DNA of 64,000 nt from Bactericera cockerelli (GCA_024516035.1 CM044964.1:15393575-15457574); one strand, 5' to 3'. Shown: positions 22,847-34,689, counted from the stretch's first letter. Notes: a model not told the origin generated them from the sequence alone. Numbers and translations are program-made.

Positions 22847-23087
22847 TTGGCTGAAAAACCGATCTTAACTCATTTTTTGCACACAAAAAAATCCCATATC
22901 TCGTCCCCTTTCCCCTCCTACTCTATTTCTTCTCCTCCTTCTCAATTTTTTCTTCCTTATTCTCTTTCTTGCTCCTCCTGTCTCTTCCTCTGCTTTCCTC
23001 TCCTCCTCTCTCCCTTCCCACCTTCTCCTTCCCCATACTCCTCGTCCGGGTCTCTCTCTTTCACTTCTTCCTCCTGCTCCTCCTATG

Positions 23088-23119
<32 letters not shown>

Positions 23120-23141
23120 ACTCTCTCTCTCACTCTCACTC

Positions 23142-23180
<39 letters not shown>

Positions 23181-23510
23181 TCTCTCTCTCCTCCTACACA
23201 TCCTTCCACCTCCTCTCTCACCTTTGCCTTTCTCTTCTCTTCTCTCCCTTTCCATCTCCTCCTTCCCGATACTCCTCTTCCTTGTCTCTCTCTCGTTCAC
23301 CGCCTCCTCTTTCTCCTATCTCTCTCGATTTCTCTTTCCTCCTACACATCCTTCCTCCTCCCCTCTCTCACCTTTGCCTTCCTCTTCTCTTCTCTCCCTT
23401 TCCATCTCCTCCTTACCCATACTCCTCTTCCTTGTCTCTCTCTTCCACCTTCTCTCCCCCCCCTCCTCCAGTACGCCATCAATTTCCTCTCTCTCAAGTG
23501 GCTTCCTGAG
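22847..23510. repeat. Long pyrimidine-rich tract with internal duplication
   Basis: About 660 bp of almost pure C/T on the plus strand, including (CT)n at 23088-23180. Blocks such as CTCTTCTCTTCTCTCCCTTT and TCTCCTCCTTCCCGATACTC recur about 150 bp apart. It ends in TCTCAAGTGGCTTC, the reverse complement of the start of the GA tract at 12062. All three plus frames are open, which is a composition effect. Confidence 0.85.
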
Positions 23511-23733
23511 CCTTGTGTGTTTGTCATCTCCCCCGGAGCTCAGACAACGTAATCGCATCTTGTGAACGTTCGGAAAAACAATGGAGAGGAACATCGGGAG
23601 CAGCACAGACATGGAAAGTTCAAAGAGGATAAAAAAATAAGAAAACGGTCCTTCTCAAGCGCCTTTAGATAATAGAGTAGAGTACATATTTTCATACATA
23701 ATATAATAATATATTGCAGAATAAATTGCATAT

Positions 23734-23759
23734 CCCCCCCCCCCCCCCCCCCCCCCCCC
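23734..23759. repeat. 26-nt poly(C)
   Basis: An uninterrupted C-run (poly(G) on the other strand) after TTGCATAT. Confidence 0.9.
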
Positions 23760-24029
23760 AATAACTTTCCAACATAATACTATGTTTATGACTTAGAGCG
23801 GTACATAGATGAGAGACTTCGAGAAAAATAACGTTTTCCCAGTAGGAACTGAAGATGGGGAAACATAAGTAGATTATAGAAAGTCGGTGGAAAGTAGGAA
23901 ATTACTTCCACGTTAAAAACAAATAAATAATAATAACCAGACAAAAATAACCCGCCTCTATTTTTGTTGAATGTCATTACTCATTAAGCAAGTCATTTAA
24001 CCAAATTATTCTGTTCGCATTTTTTGTAG

Positions 24030-24180
24030 AGGTATGGTCAAGTGGTTGAAGAGCTAGTCTCATAATCCAGGTAGCGTGAAGATTAGTGAGTTCGAATACA
24101 ACCTGATGTACTTATCTGTTCTCATGTATTTGATAATGGTCGCAACATCTAATAAATGTAAAACAAAATAACGTGACCAC
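24030..24180 (+). mobile_element. SINE family E relative, plus
   Basis: GGTCAAGTGGTTGAAGAGCT, loop CTCATAA, TCCAGGTAGCGTGAAGATTA and GTGAGTTCGAATA resemble the family E head in forward orientation. Confidence 0.6.
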
Positions 24181-24294
24181 ATAATAATTAAATATCAAAC
24201 AATCCCAGTGTTAACTGTAGACGTACATCTATGTAACGTTATTGACATTGAAAATATAACCTAAAACCTTCTTGGAGGTAATATGATTGTAGAT

Positions 24295-24510
24295 GATGAT
24301 AATAATAATAACACTCTTTAGTGGAAGGTAACCACCAGGCGAGGTTAATGCTCAAAGCATTTTCTACCACCTAACCCTCAGTCTTATTATTACGTGTTCA
24401 CAAACTCAAATTAATGAGGAAAAATTCATGCACTGGGTGGGATTCGAACCAACGGATCCCTACGCTACCTGGATTACGAGACTAGCGCGTTAACCGCCAG
24501 AGTAGAAGTT
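24295..24510 (-). mobile_element. SINE family E, near-complete, minus
   Basis: In reverse: GCGCTAGTCTCGTAATCCAG (anticodon loop CGT, Thr-like), TTGGTTCGAATCCCACCCAG, a linker, GACTGAGGGTTAGGTGGTAG, GAGCATTAACCTCGCCTGGT and an ATTATT tail. The best E copy for defining the family. Confidence 0.8.
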
Positions 24511-24604
24511 ACTCAATAGAATTTCATTGATCACTTGGTCAAGTATAATTCACTTTGGGAATGGTGATGTTTAAAGTGAAATGATCTGGGAAAAAAGAAA
24601 GGAA

Positions 24605-24950
24605 AACTTCAATGTTAGTAGATGTAGAAAAAGAGGAAGAGAGAGAGAGAGAAGGAGGGAGTGTGAGAGAGATAAAGAGGGGGGAGAGAGGAGGGAGGGA
24701 GTTTGAGAGAGGGGAGAAGGAGAGAGGAGAAGGAGAGAGAGAGGGAGGGAGAGTGAGATAGGGAGAGAGAGGGGGAGAGAGAGGCGGAGAGAGAGGGGAG
24801 GGAGAGAGAGAGGGAGGGAGAGAGATAGAGAGAGAGGGAGGGAGAGAGAGAGAGAGGGAGAGAGAGGGAGAGAGAGAGGGAGAGAGAGGGAGAGCGAGAC
24901 CGAGGGAGAGAAAGAGAGAGAGAGAGGGAAGGAGGGAAAAACGAATAAAG
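24605..24950. repeat. GA-rich tract
   Basis: About 340 bp of GAGAGGGA-type repeats on the plus strand. Minus frames (Ser/Leu/Pro) are artefacts. Confidence 0.85.
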
Positions 24951-25299
24951 GGTAGTTGATCAAACGCAAATCGAATTAATTTAATGTATCACATGACCGA
25001 CACGATGGATTTCACTTGGCAGACCTGTACAAATGTAGAGTGTACATAAATGAAATCAGAGCTGCTTGTCAATGGGTCGTGAATCAATACATTTTAATAC
25101 TTTTCACCATTTTCCATACATAAACAGTTGAGTGTCGACCTTGTGAAACCTTACGGATGTAAACGATAATAAAAAAAAGAAGCTCGACTCGTAGAAAAAA
25201 GCTACATACTTTTGTTTTCTTTGTAATTTGCATATTTATACTTTCTTGAAGTGAATGTTTTTGCTACCCACAAAAATTGATAGATATAAGAGAGAGACA

Positions 25300-25400
25300 G
25301 AGAGATTGGGAATTCGAACCTCAGTGATGGTGGCTATTCCCGACCCCCCTCAAGCTGGATGAGGTTAATGTCCGTAGCTGGTTTGTTAGTTTTCAGTGAA
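25300..25400 (+). mobile_element. SINE family C fragment, plus
   Basis: CTCAAGCTGGATGAGGTTAA, then GTAGCTGG matches the core of the 63.6-kb copy. Confidence 0.5.
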
Positions 25401-25959
25401 TGCAGTTGATAGCGACGATAGAATAAATGTTGTACTCAGTGGGAAACTGACTTTGCCCTAACTTACCTTACCTTAGATTTACCTATCTTACCTTAGCTTA
25501 CCCTACCTTACCTTAACTACCAAATAAGAAGAAGAAAAGGAAGAGAATACTGAGAGTGAGAACAATAGAAGGAGGAAAGGGAGAAATGAAGTGCTGAGAG
25601 AAAGTATTATAAAAGAAAATGAAGTGCTAAGCTAAGAGGACACCCTGAGAAGAAACAATGCACATAATTATGTCTGATAAAAGCAGACAAGACAAAGCCA
25701 CGCTATCAGTGGCATAAGAAGAAGAACAGTTTCCCTATCGTTATTTTTCAGATAATTACTAACGGACATTTTTATTCTTAAATTTTCAACATCAAGCAAA
25801 ACGCTAGTTTTGCAACACCAAGAAAAACAAAACGAGTGTGTATAAATATATACAAACAAAAAACTCTGAACTATCAACAGGAGAAGATGCAAAACGTATT
25901 ATTGAAACATTTCATATAGGTAAATTTGATTATTCAATTATTTGGGATTAACATCGTTC

Positions 25960-26110
25960 CAACCTACTAACTTCACGATCATATCACGACGGAGTATTCA
26001 TTACCCAACATTCACAGGGCAAACACCCAGCTGATACTCAAATTGACCTCACCGAGCCTGTATGGAGCCGGGAATAGCCATCACACTGTGGATTCCCTAG
26101 TGACCATGTA
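25960..26110 (-). mobile_element. SINE family C fragment, minus
   Basis: CGATCATATCACGACGGAGT, CTCACCGAGCCTGTATGGAG and CCGGGAATAGCC match family C in reverse, with diverged middle sequence. Confidence 0.55.
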
Positions 26111-26529
26111 TGAATTCAAATTACGGAAACGGTCACCCATCCATTTCTTCTTCTCCTCACCATTGCTTATTTTCAGTGTTCTTGTAGTTTTTGAATACTG
26201 AGCAAAATAATGTCGAAGGTATTTTTCAAACCACTTGCCAGACGACCTCAATCTCTCACTATGTGCGCTGAGTAAGTAACTAAGTACCAAGAGATGGCGG
26301 TACACCTGTACTTTCCTCCATATAACGAATTTAAAACTGCACCACTGAATAATACTAATTGGGAGAAAAACTAAATGGTGGAAAAAAAGGAATTTAAAAC
26401 ACAATAGCACAAGGAAACACTATTTGGGAGGTGGGAACATAGGGAGGTAGAAGGGGGGGGGGAGGGAATGGTACATTTGTACGGAACTTTTTTCTATACA
26501 ATTTTAAAAGATGAGTTTTTTCGCTGCAT

Positions 26530-26740
26530 TTATTTTCTTAGCAAATGTATTTGCCGTAGAACAAGAGCTGCATGAGGTTCTAGATGTTTCTGTTTTTCTG
26601 TTTCAGCTTGCCCCAGGTATTCTTCTTGTGTAAGAACTGACGGCGTCTTGTCCAATCTCTTGCACAGACTTGACATTCCTCTTTGTTCGAGAGAACCGAA
26701 GAGAGCAGTAAGCTGGTTTTTGTAAGCCACCAAGTAGCAA
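26530..26740 (-). other. Unrecognised open frame, possible exon
   Basis: A 67-codon minus frame (AYKNQLTALFGSLEQRGMSS, then LDKTPSVLTQEEYLG, ending LRQIHLLRK and a stop) has normal protein-like composition, unlike the low-complexity frames around it. I do not recognise the family. No confident splice site or start was found upstream, so it may be a terminal exon or chance. Confidence 0.25.
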
Positions 26741-26769
26741 GCTCAATTAAAGGTGTCTCAGTGTAATAG

Positions 26770-26985
26770 TAAGATTAGTAATTAGTAAGACTTATTATTA
26801 TTATAGTAAGCTTTATTAGGTAGAACAAAAATATATACAGTAAAATATAATGAAATTATAAAGAAAAAAAAACAAAAAGATTGAGCAAAGATATAAGAGC
26901 AAAAAAAAGAGAATGAAGTTAATGTCCTAATACCTAAAGGACGGGGTTATTGCCTGTGGCAATCTCTTCCACCCAACACTTTATT
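26770..26985 (-). mobile_element. LINE 3'-tail family fragment, minus
   Basis: In reverse: GAAGAGATTGCCACAGGCAA, TAACCCCGTCCTTTAG, an AT-rich stretch, then an AATAAAG-type end with ATAATAATAA. It parallels 36775-36975, including the short inverted repeat ATTGCC/GGCAAT. Confidence 0.6.
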
Positions 26986-27136
26986 AATGTAAGGTGCTTT
27001 GTAAAGAGAGTTTTTAATCAATACCAAGTGCCTAACTTTTTTTCCTCAACATCGAGGTCATATCGGGACGGGAGTAGGGCCGTATTTAGGGGGGGGGCCA
27101 GGGGGCCCGGCCCCCCCCTCGAGCTTGGCCCCCCTC

Positions 27137-27745
27137 GAAATTACGCAGGCTCTCGTCCCGGGCCCCCCCTCGAAATTCTCACCTTGAACGCAGGCTCTCG
27201 TCCTGGGCCCCCCCTTGAAATTCTTACTTGAATGCAGGCTCTCGTCCCGGGCCCCCCCTCGAAATTCTTACTTGAACGCAGGCTCTCGTCCTGGGCCCCC
27301 CCTTGAAATTCTTACTTGAACGCAGGCTCTCGTCCCGGGCCCCCCCTTGAAATTCTTACTTGAATGCAGGCTCTCGTTCCGGGCCCCCCCTCGAAATTCT
27401 TACTTGAACGCAGGCTCTCGTCCTGGGCCCCCCCTTGAAATTCTTACTTGAACGCAGGCTCTCGTCCCGGGCCCCCCCTCGAAATTCTTACTTGAACGCA
27501 GGCTCTCGTCCTGGGCCCCCCCTTGAAATTCTTACTTGAACGCAGGCTCTCGTCCCGGGCCCCCCCTCGAAATTCTTACTTGAACGCAGGCTCTCGTCCT
27601 GGGCCCCCCCTTGAAATTCTTACTTGAACGCAGGCTCTCGTCCCGGGCCCCTCCTCGAAATTCTTACTTGAACGCAGGCTCTCGTCCCGGGCCCCTCCTC
27701 GAAATTCCTACTTGAACGCAGGCTCTCGTCCTGGGCCCCCCTGCC
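27137..27745. repeat. 44-bp GC-rich tandem array (88-bp higher-order pattern)
   Basis: About 14 copies of a 44-bp unit with GAAATTCTTACTTGAACGCA and CTCTCGTC, followed by a C-run. The first spacing is 35 bp, later ones 44-45. Units largely alternate TCCCGGG...CTCG with TCCTGGG...CTTG, giving an 88-bp dimer. Confidence 0.95.
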
Positions 27746-27895
27746 TTGGATTTTTTTCTAGGTACATTACATATCTACATACGTACATGTTGATTCCTAA
27801 ACACAATAAACAGTAAAAACCAACTTCATTACAACATAATATTATGTACGTACCAAGTAGAATCCTAAGTGGAAAGTGCAAAACACGGTGCTTAT

Positions 27896-28860
27896 GATTT
27901 ATTTTTACTTTCTTTATCCTATAGAAAGGAAAGTAATGGAATCACCGAAAATTTTCGATAGTGAGTTTTCAATGCCAAAACACGTTTTAGGGTCTCCAGA
28001 GCCTAAATCCAAAGTTTCAGCCATTGTTCCGTGTGTCTATCTGTCTGTCTGTAAACAGGATATTATCAAGAACGGCAGAAGCTAGAGACTTGAAATTTGG
28101 CTCAGAGGGTGATAAATGTATAGAGGACGCAGCATGAAACTTTTGGAAAAAATCAGTGCCACCGGTGGTCGCTTTTTGACAGAATTTGGTGGTTCTGGCT
28201 AAATAGTAAGAGATATGAAATTTTCATGGGAACAAGTTTTTCTTTAAATAAAAAACATTGGGGTTTGTCCCGAATATTTTTTTCATATCTTGAACTTTTT
28301 GGTACCCGACTCTAATTACCGGTATTTTGGGAGGGTCCACCTGGACTAACTTTTTTATTATTTATCCTAGATGTGGGTTGTGACATATCAATTCATAGAT
28401 TTTTTGAGGTTCTGAACACGAATTTGATAACCATTTTTTATCTTAGTAAGAACCTTTTAATTTAAGGTAAAAAATGGATGGGTAACACGTAAAATAGTCA
28501 CGTTTTTAAAGCTGAATCACATTTTTTTCTCGAAATTTGAAGTGACCTATCAATTCAAAGTGAGAAAGTTTTAGGCAAGGGTCTGAATTTTCATTTGACA
28601 CATTGATAGCGAATTTCTGTTGAGCCGTTCTTGAGCTACGCCAAGTAAGGTAAAAATATGGATGGGTAACACGTAAAATAGTCACGTTTTTAAAGGTAAA
28701 TGACATTTTTTCTCGAAATTTGAAGTGACGACTGATCAATTCAAAGAGAAAAAGTTCTAGGCAAGGATCTGAGCTTTCATTTGACATATCGATCGCAAAA
28801 TTCTGATGAGCTGTTCTTGAGCTTCGCCGGGTAAAGACAAAATATTCAACTTTTTTGACA
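27896..28860 (-). mobile_element. Repeat family A, reversed copy
   Basis: Contains ACTTTCTTTATCCTATAGAA (decayed hairpin), TAGAGACTTGAAATTTGG, CATATCTTGAACTTTTTGG, TACCGGTATTTTGGGAGGGT and TGGGTTGTGACATATCAATT, which are reverse complements of words at 15901-17190 in the expected order. 28463-28837 is a further doublet of about 186 bp (ATGGATGGGTAACACGTAAA in both). Confidence 0.7.
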
Positions 28861-28876
28861 CAATCTCTCTCCATGT

Positions 28877-28904
28877 GTGAGTGTGTGTGTGCTGTTTGTG
28901 TGTG

Positions 28905-28956
<52 letters not shown>

Positions 28957-29003
28957 TGTGTGTGTGTGTGCGTGTGTGCGTGCGTGTGTGTGTGTGTGTG
29001 TGT
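28877..29003. repeat. (GT)n microsatellite
   Basis: Long GT dinucleotide run with few interruptions. Plus frames encode Cys/Val runs and are not genes. Confidence 0.9.
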
Positions 29004-29275
29004 CCGATGGGCTGGCCAAGCGGCGCGCCGTTTACACCTGCCGCGGCGGGTGTAACCCGCTAGTAATATTATTATTATTATATACTATTTGGGCCCCCCC
29101 CTGACGAAAATCCTGGATACGGCCCTGGACGGGGGTTTTACCCTCCATTCGCTGGAAATTTACAAACTAGCTACCCATATTATTCTCATCCTCACTGGGT
29201 TGGACCGGGATAGAGGGTTGGAATTTAATTGGTTATTCATCCAATTCTTAACCTCGATAAATGTTGTTTAACTTC

Positions 29276-30125
29276 AGTGAAAAATATCGACACTGGTTGC
29301 TCTCAAATCCAACAGCTAATCATTTTTTCCCCATGAGGTAATTAAGTTATGGACTCCGGTGGTATAGAGGTATAACCAGCAGAGTGGAAAATTTCTAGTT
29401 AGTTGTTATTCGGACCTGGGTCACCCAGACAGAAGGGTTTAATAAACCCATTTCTCTCTCAATCACGGAACATGCATAAGTCCATTACACATTTTTTCAC
29501 AGATTTGAAATTAAATCCAACGGAACACGAATTAAGGCGGGGGGAGTCATTAATTATAATGAAACTTAATTTAATCATCAATACGTCAACACTTTGTCCA
29601 ATTTCTCATTTGTTTTTGCTCAATTTCAAATTTAGAAATCTTGTACTGAAAAAAAAGAAACGAAATAATAATTATCCGGCGATGTGATTACATTGGTTGA
29701 TTAATTGATTTTAATTTACAAACTGGCGTCACTGGTGAGTCTCGCGATTTATTTCGGTGTCGGTGGACAAAGACATGGTTAGAATTTCGCAATGGATTTG
29801 GCGAAGGTGTGGGCGAGAATGTCTGATTCACGAAATTAAAAGTTATGCTTGAGTCGGTGTTTGAGAGGATTTATTTTAATGAGGAATTTTAAAAAAAAAA
29901 AAAAAACTTTAACGTAGTTAAGATCAATGAGAGACAGACGGACGAAGACATCGATTTTTTCGCTTTGCAGAATGTGGAACATCTTGAAGATTTCTACAGG
30001 GTGAACCTAAATTACTTGACCAAATTTCTAGGAAAATTTTCAGGAAGACATTGGAAGTTGATTAGCATCGATTTTGAAAAAATACTCTCGAAGTATGCTC
30101 AGATCAGATTTTTATATACTTTTGA
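29276..30125. other. Spacer without a recognised gene
   Basis: No convincing frame or repeat; a short poly(A) run near 29891-29906. Confidence 0.5.
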
Positions 30126-30129
30126 AATG

Positions 30130-30230
30130 TTATTATAATTTAACATATTAATTGAGATTAATAAAACAAAACTTGATCAAGGGCGGTGCTGATACCAACG
30201 GCATTCTCTTCCGCACCACCCTTGTAATCT
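30130..30230 (-). mobile_element. LINE 3'-tail family fragment, minus
   Basis: In reverse: GGAAGAGAATGCCGTTGGTA, TCAGCACCGCCCTTGATCAA, then TTTTATTAATCTC. Diverged from the 26.8-kb and 36.8-kb copies. Confidence 0.4.
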
Positions 30231-30239
30231 TAAAGCAAA

Positions 30240-31360
30240 TTTGTGATCTATTGAAATGTGCAAATATTTTTAACTTATAATAACTTATAAAAGAAGATGT
30301 AGCGGATTTAGTAGCTAAGGGTGGGAAAGTCACAAAACGTTTCCGGATACCATATGAACTATTCTGTTAGAAACCATATGAATACCATATATTATGAACT
30401 ATTGTGACGGACGACGAACGTCCACAACGGCATTCGTCGGAGTAAAAAGTTTCTTTTTAAGAAAAGAAATTCTCTTGAAAAGACCTGATTATAAATGAAT
30501 CAACCTTACATAGCAACAATCGAAATAACAACAATACAAGTGCTGATAATGAGTTCGCCAATTACGAGCAAGATAACACGAAGCCTGCAGGTTACGCAAA
30601 GACTATGAAACAATGTTTTGAAAGAAATAACACAAGGATAAAAAAGAAAATAGTATAAAGGAAACGCAACAAAAACAATGGAAACAGAGAAAGTTGGTAA
30701 GTGATTGAACCATAGGACTTGGTGTAGAGGAATTCGTAAATAATTAGACTAGCTAGACTGAGCACAACGGTTATTGTTTGTAAACAAGAAAAAATGAATT
30801 AAAAATAGATTGTTGGCCTGCTTGGAAAACAAGAAGGCCTAATAGAAAGGTAGAAACAATAGAATCTAACATTAAGAAATTAACATACCTAGGATAATAT
30901 TCATAATGATAATATTATATAGCGTATAATTAGAACTGCAGATGACAACTTACTTAAATAATTAAGAAGGACAATTTATTTATTTCTATGATTTGAAAAT
31001 GCATTAGAATCATGGAACAGGGGCAACAGATACGAGTAACTTGTGGACATGGCATATATCGTAAAGGATAAAGTGAAGGAGAATAAAGAACTATAACTAC
31101 GGTGTTTCTAAGACTGGATTGCACAATTGCTGTGACTGGCAAAAACTTATCGGTCCGAAGATGAAAGAAAATAAAGAAATACATAAACCATATCATCAAA
31201 CACTCAAGAAAAAAAAAGGTCAGCAATTTAAGTTTTGTCACAAACTTACAATATAACATGGTACAAACAAATGAACTTGCGTTCTACGTCTTAGATAAAA
31301 ATACAACTGACCAACAGAAACCTGACCATGTTCACTATGTAAACATAAACAAACGTCAAC
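30240..31360. other. Spacer without a recognised gene
   Basis: AT-rich; no frame longer than chance that I recognise. Confidence 0.5.
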
Positions 31361-31363
31361 ACC

Positions 31364-31440
31364 GACCTCAGTAACTTGATCGATAAGGCAGCGAACTCGC
31401 AGCCTGGAGGTCGGTGGTTCGAGTCCCAAGTTCATCAACA
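31364..31440 (+). mobile_element. SINE family D head, plus
   Basis: GACCTCAGTAACTTGATCGA, TAAGGCAGCGAACTCGCAGC and GTCGGTGGTTCGAGTCCCAA match the D head; the body is missing. Confidence 0.65.
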
Positions 31441-34070
31441 AAACCTTCGATATGAACTACAGGGTTCTACTGTGGCAACCCCTCTATCTCTAGACAGGTC
31501 ATTTTCTATATTAGTAACGCCAATCACCATATAGAAAAAGTTTCATAAGTAATGGCTGTATTCTGGATACAATAGAATCTACTATTGTATCCAGACTATT
31601 GTATAATGTATACAGTAAAAAATTCTGCTCTATAATGAATACAAAATTTGTCAAATCAAAATAATTGTACATTGATAAAATCACTATCCGTTTCTCGTTC
31701 ATCTCTTTAGCCACACCCTTGACACTGATCGCCAACAAATTCGGATATCCTTAGCCGCAGGCAAATTGACTTGGATACTAATTAACTAAACCATCTTCGA
31801 ACATCGTGCTGTCTATGACCTCCTAACACCAACACCCTTGGGCCCTGAATACAAAACGCCAAAATAAAAATTCGCGGATCAGGGGAACATGAGGTGCCAC
31901 CAAGTCTGCGTCTGGAGAGTGTCTGCGCCTGCGCTGAGGGTATGACTAATACAATGAACGTGCTGATAGCACGATCAACAACGTTCTCAACACAGGGAAT
32001 CACATGTCCATTGGCCTGTGGCTCGGTAATTATATCTGCCTTGCCTGGCTAACTATTTGTTTAGTCTCAAAACAGTTTTGTAAACAAGAAAATTTAGTTT
32101 GACTACTACTTTCCCTTGTAGAGCAAAGAAAATTGCTTTATCAGTAATTGTTTTTTAAGTATTAATAATCAAATTCTATCTTTTCATTATGCATTTATGA
32201 CATTTTGCAAATATTAAAACAGAATAGCTTGTACGACCATGAGAGATTCGAACGGACTTCGTGCAGAAAACTCAGTCCAATCCGCCCACACGAATGCTTG
32301 TCTTGAGAAAGTATTGTTGTAAACAAACAGTAAGAATAAATAGAAGTGTTAAGAGTAAACATTGCAACTAGGTGAACTAGGCATACTCAATACTGTTCTT
32401 TCTGTTACTCCTGGTGAACGATTTTTCTTCTCATTTATCTAATTGAACTTAATCATTTCAGTATCAGTATATAAACAGAAAAGTGAGAATACTCAGGTCT
32501 ACTAGATTTAAGATTATATTATCTCAAGTCTCTCAGGGCATACATATAATATAATATTTATTGTATATTATAAAATATTGACTAGAAACTAGAAAGTTCT
32601 CACTGTAGTTATTTTACTATCTCTACGAAAACTCACCACAACCTCCAACATATTCGAAATGAAATAGATCATTCTAGACAGCTAGACAGATCGATGGATC
32701 AAACATACCTGCAAGCAAAATCAAAATACACACAAGGATGAGTAAAAGATTACTGGGAAAATTAAATACTTTTGATTTGAATACCATAATTATTCTAAAT
32801 ATGTACAGTTTATGTTAAAAAATGTTGATAAGCAGTGTGAGACGGGTTATATCATAAACAATAACATAGAATTAGACACCTTAAATGCTATAATCAATAG
32901 AAATGCTATTATCAATAGGATATTGGAACTCGGCAACCCTATACTTAAGGAATCTTGAGCAATCAAATCAGTGAGGGATAGATCTTTCTTCGAGTACATA
33001 TTTAGTTCTTTTTATTGACAATACATACTTTTTTCAAAGAAAGTACCTAATAAATAAAGGTCCATCCATTGAAGCAGGAATTGGTAAATGTAAAAATTAC
33101 AATCTTGGGTCTTTTAGTAATTAAAATATTGGGTCATGTATCTGTGAACATTCTAATTTCTATATTTTACACTGAATCCCAAAAATATATACATTTCCAC
33201 CCAAATTGATTTTATATTGACTGATTATCAGTTTACCATTTGCCACCCATCTGCCTCTTCTTTTCTGATTTTATATCATTTTCCACATAACCTCATTTCA
33301 CCTCTCTCTGTTTGAATAGCCGCCACTGATCGTCATACATCCAATAATTGACATAATTGTGAGAATTCGTCTATTAATAAAACATATAATCAAATCTTTT
33401 TACCATTTTGGGTGATGAGCCATACCCATTTTTCAATCATTTAATATTTCTCTTCAATAGCGATTTTGATTTTTATGTTGTTAATGGATTTCTTTTTTAC
33501 CCTCTGAGGTTTCTCATCAATTTTTATCGCAGACCATTATCAGTTGTTAGACCACCAAACTAGATACTTTCAGATATATTTGGAAATGCTATTTCAGAGA
33601 GAATTAATGGAAAAGTAGTATGGGTGATGAAAATCAATTGTTTTGTGGACAAGTACAAGCGCACAATTTATAACTTTTATTCAACATTCAGCTGACTAAA
33701 CGAGAGACCGTGTCCACTTTCCATGAGATGGTCCATTAATGACATGAACCACGTCACCCGTCTATTACCGAGCTGTGCTGGATGTTGCTTAACTACAGCG
33801 TCCTCTGGTAATGAAATGTTTAACTAGGTAATGAAAGGTTGCCGGCACTCACAATGACTGTAATCTCCCAGACATGGAGGATGACTAATAAATTGGGCGC
33901 TCGCACATTGCTCCCTCTCTAACAGGAATCTGAGTCTGAACTACAGGTCTTTGTTAAATACAGTAACTTGTAAACCCAGGAGATTTGTGAGTGACTCAAA
34001 ATGAGTATGTATTTATTTTTTGATTGTCCAAATCAAATGTGAAGAGCAATATTTTGTTGAAAATATCTAT
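31440..34070. other. Spacer, about 2.6 kb without a gene
   Basis: AT-rich unique-looking sequence. Only short chance frames; no tandem arrays and no SINE heads seen. Confidence 0.5.
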
Positions 34071-34192
34071 GAAGAGTTAAAATATTTCCCTTTGTGGAAG
34101 GTCTAGTAGCTCCTTCTTTAATATTATTATCAATCAAAATATTATAATATTATCAAAAAAAAAAAATCCTTGATGAGGACATTTAATCTGTC

Positions 34193-34400
34193 TGTCCCGG
34201 TAGGTAAAGGCGGCACTCTGTGAATCCAGAGATTCCAGAGGTCGCGGGTTCAAAACCCAGCCGGGACATGACAAGTTCTCCTTCCATTTGGGATTTTTAC
34301 CACATAGTAATATGTCTTGGGCTTACTGCTGGAATAATGGGACTTAATAGTCCTAAGCGGGCAGTATAAATAAGGCAATATTATTATTATTATTATTATA
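34193..34400 (+). mobile_element. SINE family B, plus
   Basis: Has GTCCCGG, a 6-7 base deletion in the A-box region, CTCTGTGAATCCAGAGATTC, GCGGGTTCAAAACCCAGCC and the CGGGCAGTATAAATAAGG tail with ATT repeats. Confidence 0.8.
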
Positions 34401-34457
34401 AAATATTTTCCTTTGTGGAAGCTCTAACAGCTCCTTGATAAGGACATTTAATCTGTC

Positions 34458-34655
34458 TGTCCCGGTAGCTCAGTGGTAAAGACGGCACTCTGTGAATCTA
34501 GATATTGCGGGTTCGAAACCCAGCCGGGACATGACAAGTAATCCTCTCCCATTTGGGATTTTTACCACATAATAATATGTCTCGGGTTTACTGCTGGAAT
34601 AATGGAGCTTAATAGTCCTATTCGGGCATTATAAATAAGGCGACATTATTATTAT
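34458..34655 (+). mobile_element. SINE family B, plus, duplicated neighbour
   Basis: A second copy with an intact A-box (TAGCTCAGTGGTAAAGACGG) and a shortened variable arm. The 50-60 bp in front of it (CCTTTGTGGAAGCTCTAACA...) repeat those in front of the 34193 copy, so the flank was copied too. Confidence 0.8.
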
Positions 34656-34689
34656 TTTGAACCTATGGTTTCCTCACAACTACTCTACC

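Larger units (their letters stand above)
27075..29127. mobile_element. hAT-like non-autonomous element, 2.05 kb
   Basis: Ends are inverted: TAGGGCCGTATTTAGG on the left, CAGGGCCGTATCCAGGA as the reverse complement of the right. Flanking 8-bp words are GACGGGAG and GACGGGGG (7 of 8). An 8-bp duplication with CAGGG-type ends fits hAT elements. The inside holds a 44-bp GC-rich array, a reversed family A sequence and a GT microsatellite, with no transposase frame, so it would depend on an enzyme made elsewhere. Confidence 0.75.
27035..29275 (-). mobile_element. SINE family C copy split by an hAT-like element
   Basis: The left part (27035-27074) ends AGGTCATATCGGGACGGGAG. The right part (from 29128) begins GACGGGGGTTTTACCCTCCA and continues through the family core. 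Joining them gives the same word order as the uninterrupted copy at 2440-2640. Confidence 0.75.

Noticed and set aside
22847..23565. Three overlapping long plus-strand frames (155-220 codons) rich in Ser, Leu and Pro
   Set aside because: Pyrimidine-only sequence has no stop codons on the plus strand; all frames stay open, and no domain is visible. The same applies to 12062-12821, 24571-24969 and 37943-38437.
25455..25520. CCTTA/TTACC repeats as possible telomere-like sequence
   Set aside because: The insect telomere unit is TTAGG (CCTAA); these units are CTTAC-type, irregular and short.
28855..29104. Cys/Val-rich plus frames
   Set aside because: Readings of a GT microsatellite.
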